From positions 12,914,501 to 12,978,500 of the forward strand of contig JAYKKT010000089.1 of the NCBI GenBank assembly GCA_036023115.1: a stretch of 64,000 nucleotides of DNA, given 5' to 3'. The position numbers and the translations under genes were made by a program. Shown in pieces: positions 42,881 to 57,462 of this stretch; position 1 is the first letter of the stretch, and each line of letters opens with the position of its first letter. The notes below the pieces were generated by a model, which saw nothing but the letters and a program-made list of their open reading frames with translations, ran no database searches and had not been told where the DNA came from. This stretch comes from Brasenia schreberi. Its lineage: Eukaryota; Streptophyta; Magnoliopsida; Nymphaeales; Cabombaceae.

Positions 42881-45600
42881 TATAAAACAACTAAGCCTTA
42901 TTAGGTGGGTTTGACAACTTGAATTCTTTGTTTCGATTTTGTACCATGCTAACAATTAACTCAACTAAAGCTAGATCAATTAATTTTTTATTGTTTTCTT
43001 TTAACACTTTCGTGGTATTCTTCTTCCTTGTTTAACATTTTCATCATCTAGTTTCTTACACCTTCTAATTGGAGCTTCTATTTGGTCACTTTTCCATATG
43101 TTAAAACCATATTAAATGATTATTTTCATTTTATTATTTATTGGTACAACCCTTAATTTATTTTTGATAACCTCATTAGGGAATATGGTCTTTCCTTGTA
43201 TAACCATATATCCATTTCAACATCTTCATTTTTGTTACAATATAGTATATGTTAGTTATTAACGGCCCAACACTTATAACCATATGACGTAGGAGGTCTA
43301 ATTTCTATTGTATAATATTTACCTTTTAACTTTAAGTGGTGTCTTCTTATTGCATAGAATACCTTATGCACCTCTATATTTTAACCAACATTTTCATCAA
43401 TTTTTTCATTCATCTAAAAGACTAACCCTAGGTATCTAAAACTTTCTTCCTAAAATGATCCAATATGTGTCAATCTTAATTTCTGTGGTATCTTATGTAA
43501 CCATATGATAAAGCATACACTCCATATATTTTGTCTTTGTTTTACTAAGTTGAAAGTTATTTTTTAATGTTTCTCTCCATAATTGTAATTTGCTGTTATC
43601 TTTCTCCGAACTCATTCACTAATGTAATGTCATTCACAAATAACATACATTAATGTACTTCATCTCATATATGATTTGTTTAACTAGTCAATAACTAAGG
43701 TAAATATATATGTGCTTAAAATTGATTCTTGATGACACCCAATATTAACTTAAAAGAAATCTGTCATTCCTTCAAGATTCCTAACATATATTTGTGTACA
43801 ATTATACATGTGCCTTATAAGATTGATCTACACAACGAATGTTATACCTCTCATTTCCAAGGTTCTTAAAAGAATATCTCTTGACACCTTTAAGGACAAA
43901 CTTTGTTTTTCAATAAGTACAATATGAAGGTTATTCTTTTTTGCTCTAAAATATTTCATAAGACATTTTATGTTCTCAAATTCCTAACAATAGATCACTC
44001 TTGCATGAATACAAATTGGTTCTTTGTAATCAATACTTATCTCAATTTATATTCAATAATTCTTTCTTATAATTTCATAGTATGGTTTATCAACCTGATA
44101 CATCTATAATTCACACAATTCTAAATGTCTTCCTTGTTCTTATATGACATCTTTTGATTTATTCATATTTTATTAAATAATCTTATAAGACAATTGATAC
44201 TCGTCTCTCCTTGAATTTTACATACTTCTATAAGAATATTGTTAGGTTCTACTCATTCACCAACCTTCATAAGTTTAAGAACTCTCTAACTTCCTTTGAA
44301 TACATACGGAGAAATTACAATTTATAGGTTAGCTTCCCAAGCTAATACTAATACCTATATTTTAGTTAAAAAGCTTATAAAAATAAATGTTCTATCTATT
44401 TTTATTATCATCTCTTGTTACTAAAATCTTCTCATCCTTATCTTTGATGCATCTATCAAAAATAAGATTCTTAGTTTTCTTATCTTTAGCCTTAGACTTC
44501 TATAAGAATATTGTTAGGTTCTATTGATTCACCAACCTTCATAAGTTTAAGAACCTCTATGACTTCCTTTGTATAAATAGGTAGAAATTACAATTTATAG
44601 GTTAGCTTCCCAAGATAATACTAATACCTATATTTTAGTTAAAAAGCTTATGAAAATAAAATTTTTATCTATTTTTATTATCATCTCTTGTTACTAGAAT
44701 CATCTTATCTTTATCTTTGATGCATCTAACAAAAATAAGATTCTTAGTTTTCTTATCTTTTAGCCTTAACTATCTTAAAAAGATATCTCTTTAACTTTTT
44801 TTTGAGTTGATCTTTTTATATAAATCCTTTTATTTCATTGATTGTCTCCTTCACTTCCTTTTCTACCAATGCGCTTCCTTTAGATTCACCTAATACATGT
44901 TTTGCTACTTTTGTAATTTGTTTGTCCATATTATATTCTACATGTAAGAATTGTATATACATAATTCTGAACATCTCCTTCGAGAACTTTCTTTTAAAAT
45001 ATATCTTCTTTCTTCTTTTTCAGGTTTTTTGTCTGGTCCAAGTAGAGCTACGTACTATTTACCTTTTTGTCTATTTTGTTACGTGCAAATTCATAACTAA
45101 AAGTTGATAATGGGTAATTAAGCCTTTTCTTAGAATTACTTTATAAACCTCACAACATGATCTATCTTTTTTCCTACAAGTAAAATAATCAATTTGTGTT
45201 TATGACAAGCTACTCTTTAAGTAATTAAATATTCATCTCATTTTTTAAAAATCGTATTAGCTATAAGTAGATTATATTGTTATCAATTTAAAATTTTCTT
45301 GCATTCCTTGTTTAAATCCTTAAAGTCATAGTTTTCATGAATACCTTGATATCGTGATGCCTCATTAACCTCAAATCTATTTAAAACTTCTCCCAAATAA
45401 ATAATGTTTCTTTATGAGATTCTTTGAATTACCTTATCCGACTCTTCTTACAATGTTTTGTTTATTCTTTATGCTATCTTTTAGTCCTACTTGAGATACA
45501 TAATCACAAACTATATTCAAAGTCTTTATGCCTAAGCACTAATTTCATGTTTATAACTCAATCACCAAGAAGTTACATGTCTACTGCACTAATCCACACA
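42881..45600 (-). mobile_element. Older RTE LINE copy, highly decayed
   Basis: Aligns along its length with the RTE at 23.1 kb, same orientation: tail 'acaactaagccttattaggtgggt' (42887), 'accaaccatatgttaaaacc'-type blocks, RT motif C region 43623-43640, linker region near 44300-44800 and an end near 'acatgtctactgcacta' (45580, equivalent to 25630). Stops are everywhere. The motif C codons (plus 43629-43634) again read Asn-Asp. It carries an internal duplication. Confidence 0.85.
44224..44767 (-). repeat. 272-bp tandem duplication inside the old RTE copy
   Basis: 'acttctataagaatattgtt' starts at 44224 and again at 44496. The two units agree closely through 'gggttagcttcccaag.taa' and 'ttagttttcttatctt'. 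The 23 kb RTE has this segment once. Confidence 0.85.
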
Positions 45601-46294
45601 CACATATAAAAGCTAAACTAGTAACCTGAACTGAACTGAACTTATATCAGCTTATACGAACTGATCAAACCAAAACAAAACTTGCATTAATGGTTCATCT
45701 TCAACTTGTATAGCTTTACAGACACCTCATCTTTAATGAGTTAGCTTAGGTCATAAAGAACATGAATGAACTCATAAGGGCTGATCTATGGAGAGCTAGG
45801 TTCTTTGACCAGCCCTAGCAGAAGATCATACCTTGCATGTTGCATGCATTAGCAACCTCCTCTTTTTAATACATATGCGAGCTGTGTTTGGGCAAACTAA
45901 TACAAGATATGCACACCCCCAGGAACTGAACTCTGTAAGTCGGAGGCGCTTTTCAGTTACACAAGAGAGATCCCTACCGCTTCTATATTATATTAAAAGT
46001 GAAATTACAAACTATGTTTAACCGGCTTGGTATCAATAAAACTTCTGATTAAGTCACCGTAATTTTCCTGAAACCACTGAAATATCATCGTCATTTCCTT
46101 TTTGGACCCTTAAAGTTTCGTGCAAAATAAAGTTTTTCAGCCTTATATTACTTAGAAACTAGAAAATGTGGAATTAACTTTCACCGACTTAACTAAAGAA
46201 AGGACAAGAGAATTTTATTTATTAAAGATTAAACAACCAAAATAAAGTTGACACTGCAGTGGTTAAATTTAAACTTTTATGAAAAAAGTAAATA

Positions 46295-46420
46295 GTTTTT
46301 TTCTTTTTATTGATCAGGTAACGTAAATCCTACCAGTTGTGCATGCCCTGGTATCAAACTCTGGACCTTCAACTCTAAGGTTCTTTTGAGTTGATCCCTT
46401 GTTGAGAGTGCTGCGACTTA
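46295..46420 (-). mobile_element. SINE, family A
   Basis: Minus strand: AGGGATCAACTCAAAAGAACC, then AGTTGAAGGTCCAGAGTTTGA (B box), then a GGGCATGCACAACTGG tail remnant and an A-rich end. Confidence 0.55.
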
Positions 46421-46460
46421 TCGTCTAAGTGTAAATTTCCTTTGAACAAACTTTCTTGGT

Positions 46461-46584
46461 TACCCATAGCCTTAGCTCAACCGGAAGGACCCTGACGGCG
46501 TTTGTGCCGGTAGAGAGTTCGACTGCCAGGGCTGCGCGCGTATATGTGTCTTGGGCTTCGGCCATCCTTGTAAAAAAGAAAAAT
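46461..46584 (+). mobile_element. SINE, family B
   Basis: 'gccttagctcaaccggaagg' (A box), 'agagagttcgactgccaggg' (B box), tail 'gtatatgtgtcttgggcttcggccatccttgtaaaaaag'. About 40 bp right of a family A copy in the opposite orientation. Confidence 0.65.
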
Positions 46585-47268
46585 CTTTCGTCAACTGGAC
46601 CTAAGCATGCTGGAGAGAAGAACACGTGAAGCAACATATTCAACCACAAAGAATTAAAGCTATAATTTTTAAATTGTAAATAGAAAGTCACATGAAGCCA
46701 TACCTTGGTAATTAGATGAGAGTTACTCTTTGCGAGACTTAGGACATCAACCATAGTCATGAGTGTGTGTGTGCGTGTGTATGTGTGTGTGCGAGACATG
46801 CTTTGAATTCTCTCTATGTTCACACGAATGGTTTCGCAAACTAGTCATAATTATACAGGAGCTAATGAGCATATAGAGTAAGTCTATATTGCTTCCTCAA
46901 AAATAAAATTGAATAAAGCCCCTCGAAAGGCCTCTCTCTCACACACACGCAGAGGCATGCACACACACGCACGCACATTCTTCCTGTGTATACTACGCTA
47001 TGAACCAAAGTTATGTCTAGTTTGAGAGGATTACAATTCTAACCTAATCCATAGCATCCAGATACATGCACATAAAGTTCATTTACATAAACACCACATG
47101 TTTTCCTCTAATGTGAGTATGAATGCCAATAAGGGGAAGATCAATGTACCCATTAATAAAGACATACCAAACGGCTACACTAGTGAACAGCTTTACCTTA
47201 TTGTGGAAGTACAAGAGGGAAACAAAAACTATCTCATTTGAGGCCATTGAGACAAGTACTGTAAGATC

Positions 47269-48702
47269 TCACTCCAATGCTCCAATCGACATGGTCAGAT
47301 CTAAAGTACTCAGTCTCCCAGAGGCCTCCTTGGTGTTCTCTTTCTGTAACACGAGCTTGAAACCATGAAATTTCATGGCGTCATTATTTCCTTTTACTGC
47401 TTGTTTCTTTGAGGAGGACGTCGAGGGAGATGAAGATGAGAATAAGGAGAGTGACAAAGTGTTGCCCATCTCTTCCTCATCATTCTCAAGCGAACCATCT
47501 TTGTGGTTATTTTCATAGTTCTCTTCATCTCCCACGTGTGAACTTAGTGTTAGCTGCAGATTGGGTTCTCTATCCACCTTTGTCTTCTGTATCAGACCAT
47601 TTTTGATATCTTCGTCTGCATTGGTCGCCACCGATATTGAATTATTTTGCTGCAAATCATCGATAAAATTAAAGGTAGTCAACAGAAACAGTTAAATAAA
47701 CTAATGATGCTTGATTGGAACTCGTTTTCTCAATAAACAAACCAAGCTTTAGCACAATCTCATGCTAATCAAGCTTGAACAAGTCAAGCTCGATTTTAAG
47801 ATCAGCTCAACTACAAATAAATCGAGTTAACGAGACGACTTGATTAAGCTCGGACGAATCTGTTTTGATTCTTGCGTTATACGAAAGATGCTATCCTATA
47901 CTAGTATGTATCTGGTTAACCGAGCTAATCAAAAGAAAAAAGCTCGTAGCTTAAAAAAGCTTAGTTGGAAAACAGCTTGAAACTCGAGGTCGGATCTGTT
48001 AACTTTGATGTGCTTCATATTGACAAACCAAGCTCGAACTTAGTCTGAAAGCCTAGAGATGAGCTCCAAGAAAATTTCTTTATTAGTTTCACATAATTTG
48101 AACAAGGCTGAGCTCTTTCTACATAGCTAGGTCTGATTGAACACTAAGTTATGGAAGATTTTGTTGACCATTGAAAGCAGGAAAAATCCCGATTAACGTT
48201 ACAGAATCGATTAGGTAAGTACCTCAACATGCAGATTCGGAGTGATAAAGTTGGAGATGGAGGGAGCCGCATTATATGGTTGACTTGATAGGGATTGAGA
48301 GACTGGATTGTTCCAATCAAAACCGAGAGGAATTCTTCTCTCTATGGTTTGATCACTTGGTTCTTGTTGCTTGTAATACTCGTTCAAATCCTTGTTTTTG
48401 TGTGGGAACTTTCTGTCTTCAAGCAACCGAGTGATTTTGAGAGGTCCCTCTAAAGTAGATAGAGATTCTTTATCAGATGAGAGAAGGTGCGGGATGGTCC
48501 TGTTAGGATGGCGGAAAGTGTCACGAGGATGAAGAAAGGCGTGGGAAGGAACAGACGGTCCTTGGTGAGGGTCGACCCTTGCTGTCGTAGTTGTGAGAAG
48601 TGCTGGGGAACACCTTGAATGTAGCGGTTGATGCCCAACGTGAGGTTTGAAGATCCACTCCTGGTTCCTTCATTCGAACACCAACAACAGATGCAAAACA
48701 TT

Positions 48703-48784
<82 letters not shown>

Positions 48785-50839
48785 TGTGGTTCTCATGCAC
48801 GCAAGCAAAGAGAAAGACGAACACAGTTAAGCCAGAGAAAGACAATGGCTGCACGCACAAACATAGGTTGGGAGTACAAAATCAGAGAGAAATAGACAGA
48901 TAAGGGTTTGTCTAGAGCTTTCTTCGTGGTCACCTGTGTGTTTCATAGTCAGAGAGAGAGAGAGAGGCGAATACAGTTAAGGCAGACAAGGACAATGACT
49001 GCACGCACAAACATAAGATGAGATTACAAAATGAAAGAGAGACAGAGACAGAAGTGTTTCTCTATAGCTTTTCTCGGTCATCTTTGTGTTTCTTAGTTTC
49101 GCACAAACATAGGATGAGATTACAAAATCAGAGAGAGAGACAGAAGGGATTGTAGCTTTTTTCGGTCATCTTTGTGCTTCTTAGTTTCAGAGAGAGAGAA
49201 AAGAATTTATGTTAATGGAATAAATTACCCGTAGCCGTTGGATTTGAGGTCAAAGGGCTGCTGCTGCTGCTGCAGGAAAGGGCGATGCAAAAGACTGTAG
49301 GGATGGTCAGCCGATGGCTTGCCTGCAAAAGGGCTGTTCTTGTCCATTCTGAAATCCTGCCAACTTCCCCTCCTTCCGAAATACATATCTGAGAGATGCT
49401 CAGATCCTCCCATCATCATCATCCTGCTATGCTCTCTATCCCTATTCCCCTGGGAGATCACTGCAAATATTCACAAAAACAAAGTAAAATAAATAAAATA
49501 AATCCCAGAATTTCAAATTATTCAATCTTGATGTGTATATTGCAGGCAAAATTGTAAAAATTACCAACATTCTAGCTTAAAGAAAGATAGTAACAAACCA
49601 AACCTTTGATTCCATTGTAAAACACACACATAACATCCTGATCAGACATTATTTAGAAAATCGTACCACAAAATCATAGAAAATAAACTTAAGCACCGAA
49701 ATGGATCGAACCCAAATTAATTTTGTTATCTATGTACATCTTATGAATTACTTTATGTAGGAAAATTGAAGTAGGCGAACAAACTAAACGAGTGAACATG
49801 AAGAAAACCCACTCCTGGCCAGCGGCCGAAAACGTGATTGTGTTTGGAAGGGTGTATTTAGCGAGAATTGGCTTTTGAATCACCAAAATATTATATGTAA
49901 ATGTATTTTCTTTATTGTTTTAGAATTTAGAACCTCACGAAATTTCCATAATACACAGAATATCAGTTTTACCAAGAGATGATTCCATGTAATGGAGGGT
50001 GCCAGATCTATTTGTATGGTTATTTTTTTTGAAAACAGAGGGTTTTGTTCAGTTTGTACACGGATCGAGATTCGTTAATCCAATCTCCCACTTTTCTAAA
50101 GCTCCATTTATTGCCAGGAGAGAAAGGTTTGTCATTCACCTTCAAATATATCTGCTATATGGGTTGTGATGATTACATAAAATTAGGTTAAAAGGATTAA
50201 GGTGTACTCACCATGCCCAGAATCATCAAGCTTCTTGCTTCTATACATCTGAGATGCACAAACCAAAATAACCCAAAATTAGTATTATCATTCAAAGTTT
50301 CAGATGAATTATGAAATGACTATAGTCTTCATAAGATAAAACATTTATATTGCTGTTGTTACAATATAAATGTTTAGGTTGAGATCATCATCGTTTTACT
50401 ACCTGAAGATGACTCTTAACATGCGCAATGCTAAGCCCTTTCACGTTCATGAATTGGAGAACCAATTTTGGCGTGGCTCCTAAAAGAAAGAAACAAAATC
50501 AGAGAATTGAAGCAAAGAAATAAGAAACTTGGTTTCAGTACCACTAGAATTGCACCTACTTTCTTGACCACCGAGCCTCTCTACTGCATGAACAAAGCAA
50601 AGATGTAGATCCGGAGTCCACCTCAACCTAGGCATTTTTGACCGGATATACTGCCTGACCGAGCCGGTTTCCGTGCCGGAGCTTGTCCGTCCTTCAGCCG
50701 GCTCCTCCGGCGGGTCTGAACTCTTCTTCGACTCGCTGTTCTCTTCATCTGAATCTGCAGATCTCTTTCTTGGTGTCAATGGAGGATTATTAGTCTTACA
50801 ATCACTTGTGCTCCCACTTTGCTCTTCACCACTCTCCAT
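47269..50839 (-). CDS. GARP/G2-like MYB transcription factor, intact, six exons (483 aa)
   Basis: Nuclear DNA-binding protein. Exons (minus): 50839-50560, 50479-50403, 50248-50212, 49460-49229, 48667-48223, 47649-47269. All introns begin GT and end AG; phases fit and the total is 1452 nt including stop. The GARP domain spans residues 69-125: MPRLRWTPDLHLCFVHAVERLGGQ, ATPKLVLQFMNVKGLSI, AHVKSHLQMYRSKK, with SHLQ in place of SHAQ as usual for G2-like. The N-terminus is acidic/Ser-rich; 147-152 is Met-rich and a Gln run precedes PFDLKSNGYG. Two LxLxL motifs, LQLTL (388-392) and LSLSL (422-426), are EAR-type and suggest repressor activity. The exon 5 acceptor (ATGAAG) is the least certain border. 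Confidence 0.88.
47650..48222 (-). other. Last intron of the GARP gene
   Basis: 573 bp, rich in 'agctcgaact' and 'aagctcg' text that looks like a diverged dispersed repeat. No coding signal. Confidence 0.5.
48709..49200. repeat. GARP gene intron 4: long (GA)n and a three-copy minisatellite
   Basis: (GA)n runs for about 70 bp at 48709-48780. Next, units share 'cacgcacaaacatag.ttg', 'attacaaaat.agagag', 'tagcttt..tcggtcatctttgtg' and 'tcttagtttc': unit 1 48818-48967, unit 2 48968-49099, unit 3 49100-49197 (shorter), each ending in a GA run. Removed by splicing if the intron call is right. Confidence 0.85.
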
Positions 50840-51100
50840 TCTTTCTCTCTCTGTCTCTCTGGGCTAAGATGGTTTTGCTGGATTTTCACCAGGATATTGC
50901 CGGAAAATCGGCGAGGTTGCTGCGATCTTACATCGCTCTCTAATGGAGGAGAGAGAGGAGACACGGGACAATAATTAAAAGCCCATGATGAACAAGTATT
51001 CCCTTCATTGACTGGTGTTTGCTTGGAAATTCGCTCATTGTGTGAAACCAATAATATAAATATATCATACAAGCGGACAGAGAAATTTTCTCTCACCTTC
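50840..51100 (-). promoter_or_regulatory. Upstream region of the GARP gene
   Basis: A possible TATA box (minus GATATATTTATATT, plus about 51054-51067) lies about 215 bp before the ATG. A CT-rich leader (50845-50862, 50940-50960) follows. Weak evidence. Confidence 0.3.
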
Positions 51101-52303
<1,203 letters not shown>

Positions 52304-52480
52304 GTAGGTATTGAACACTTGACTTATCTGTCAGAGAGCCAGTGAGCTGGAGTCATGCAATAAAGTTAATGATTTTCATTTTCACGATTAACAAATGAGC
52401 TAATTTTGAGAGTTTTTCTTCTTTTCCCCCTTATTGGAACTTATATCAAATAATTCAGTGGCCAATGGAGTATGAATCCA

Positions 52481-52522
52481 TACGGCGGACCCTCTTAGTG
52501 TGGGATTAGTTTTGGTTTGGTG
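52481..52522 (+). mobile_element. RTE 3'-end relic
   Basis: 'ggaccctcttagtgtgggattagttttggtttgg' matches the RTE tail consensus seen at 51.3 and 23.1 kb. Confidence 0.5.
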
Positions 52523-52970
52523 CTTTAATTACTTAAACAGGCTCATTCAGATTCAACTTGCTTAGCTGAAAATTCAGGAGCCTTTTGCTTGTTTCACCGT
52601 ATGATGAGAAGATAAATGCAGTGATAACCAACTATGTTGGCACAACATATCTTGATCCTTGGCGTAGTTGAAGGTGGCCTTGTTTCAGTGGTGGACTCAC
52701 GCTTTTTTTGTGGGTGAAGTGCACTTGTATTTCACTTCCGCAAAGCATTTTATTTTTCTATATATAGTAACAAACCTAGAAATTTTTAAGATTTCAGGTG
52801 AGATGACCATTGCGCGGATATTCGGCCTATCCAAGCATGAGGCCAGGACACGGTATAAGGCCTTGGGTTGTAGGTTGAGGGCCCCAGCCTTGAAAATTTA
52901 GGTTGGCAACGTTCAGAAATGAACCCCTCGAGTTCATTTCTGGAGATTCTAGAAAAATAAATTTGATTTA

Positions 52971-53077
52971 GCACAATGAGCAACATCTGGTTAAGGGGTT
53001 GATTCACACAATGAAGGTTCTGAGTTTGAGTTCCATAGCGGGACATGCATCTGGCTTTGGCATCTCATTGTACCAAA
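52971..53077 (+). mobile_element. SINE, family A
   Basis: 'caatgagcaacatctggttaagggg' (A-box side), 'ctgagtttgagttccatagcggg' (B box), tail 'gcatctggctttggcatctcattgtaccaaa'. Confidence 0.7.
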
Positions 53078-53489
53078 CCTACATACTCCCAGTTCCATTC
53101 CAGATCCTAGTTTCAGGCTAAAGGCTAACTGGATCCGGCGGTTTGGAACTGCTGGTACCGGTATCGCCGAAGTTTCTAGTTTCTAGTCATGCCTCTGTCG
53201 CGTTATATCTGGTAGCTGTGTCCACATAAACCAACTGGGTGATTTTTTCTTGTTACTTTTGATGTTTACTGACGCGGGCTTCTCAAAAAACTGTTCGTGT
53301 CTGGTTTGGATATCGTGTTTTATTAGCAGCCTAGAGGCAAGCAAGGAAGCAGCACCCTAGTGGCCATAGAACGTCCTCTCTTGTCTTTTTAGGTACAAGT
53401 TCCGTTGCCTCAAATTTGTGGCTTTTGGACTCATTAGAAATTTTGAATACGACGATTTTAGGCTTAGAACAAATTGATTTATCTTCCCT

Positions 53490-53592
53490 TTTTTTAGTTA
53501 CAACGGAGAGCTGAAGTATGATATGCACATAATCCGGAATCGAACTCTCAACTTGCATCTTGTGAGCTGAGGTCCCCTGGTAAGCTAACTCG
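53490..53592 (-). mobile_element. SINE, family A
   Basis: Minus strand: GAGTTAGCTTACCAGGGGACC (A box), AGTTGAGAGTTCGATTCCGG (B box, close to consensus), tail TGCATATCATACTTCAGCTCTCCGTTG then an A run. Confidence 0.7.
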
Positions 53593-56982
<3,390 letters not shown>

Positions 56983-57052
56983 ATAAATAGATAGATGTGT
57001 GTGAAACATGCCTTATTGTGGTGATTTTTATTTGTATGGTTGTAATTACTAA

Positions 57053-57098
57053 ATGACCCTATGTAGTATGGGAAAAGGCTTAGTTATTGTTGTTGTTG
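57053..57098 (+). mobile_element. RTE 3' end with (TTG)n tail
   Basis: 'gaccctatgtagtatgggaaaaggcttagttattgttgttgttgg' is nearly the same as the tail of the RTE at 23.1 kb read on its own strand. Flanking 'ctgtaattactaaatg' / 'ttgtaattactaaatg' on both sides (about 57041-57056 and 57100-57115) looks like its TSD. Confidence 0.75.
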
Positions 57099-57373
57099 GC
57101 TGTAATTACTAAATGCTGGATCCAATCGGTACAAATGCGTTTTCTATTATTCATTTAGTAAATTAGGAAGTTAGTTTTAATGAACCAAATCATGAATAAT
57201 CAATGGCTGACGAAACTTTTCATGTCTTAACAAATTCTGGGACATGAATATATATATGGTAAACGGAGTTCAATGGGTAGCTTTTTGCATGTAAATATAT
57301 AAATAAATAAAAAGACGTGTGTGTATATATATACTGCAAGTATAGAGTTACAGTGTGCATGTTTGAAGTGTGT

Positions 57374-57375
57374 GC

Positions 57376-57459
<84 letters not shown>
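57374..57459. repeat. (GC)n(TG)n(AG)n compound microsatellite
   Basis: Three dinucleotide runs in sequence; the GC part is Z-DNA-prone. Confidence 0.95.

Positions 57460-57462
<3 letters not shown>

Larger units (their letters stand above)
45601..47268. other. Intergenic with SINEs; 3' flank of the GARP gene
   Basis: No gene seen. Short (AC)n tracts at 46760-46800 and 46940-46975. The last few hundred bases should include the GARP gene 3' UTR. Confidence 0.45.

Noticed and set aside
48450..48860. Minus-strand 136-codon frame with a hydrophobic tail
   Set aside because: Overlaps GARP exon 5 in a different frame; the exon chain with phase-compatible GT-AG borders uses the alternative frame and joins smoothly to both neighbours.
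48628..48903. Arg/Glu repeat open frame (and similar ones at 31730, 54390, 57321)
   Set aside because: GA microsatellite read as codons; the real coding sense at 48.2-48.67 kb is the minus-strand GARP exon in another frame.
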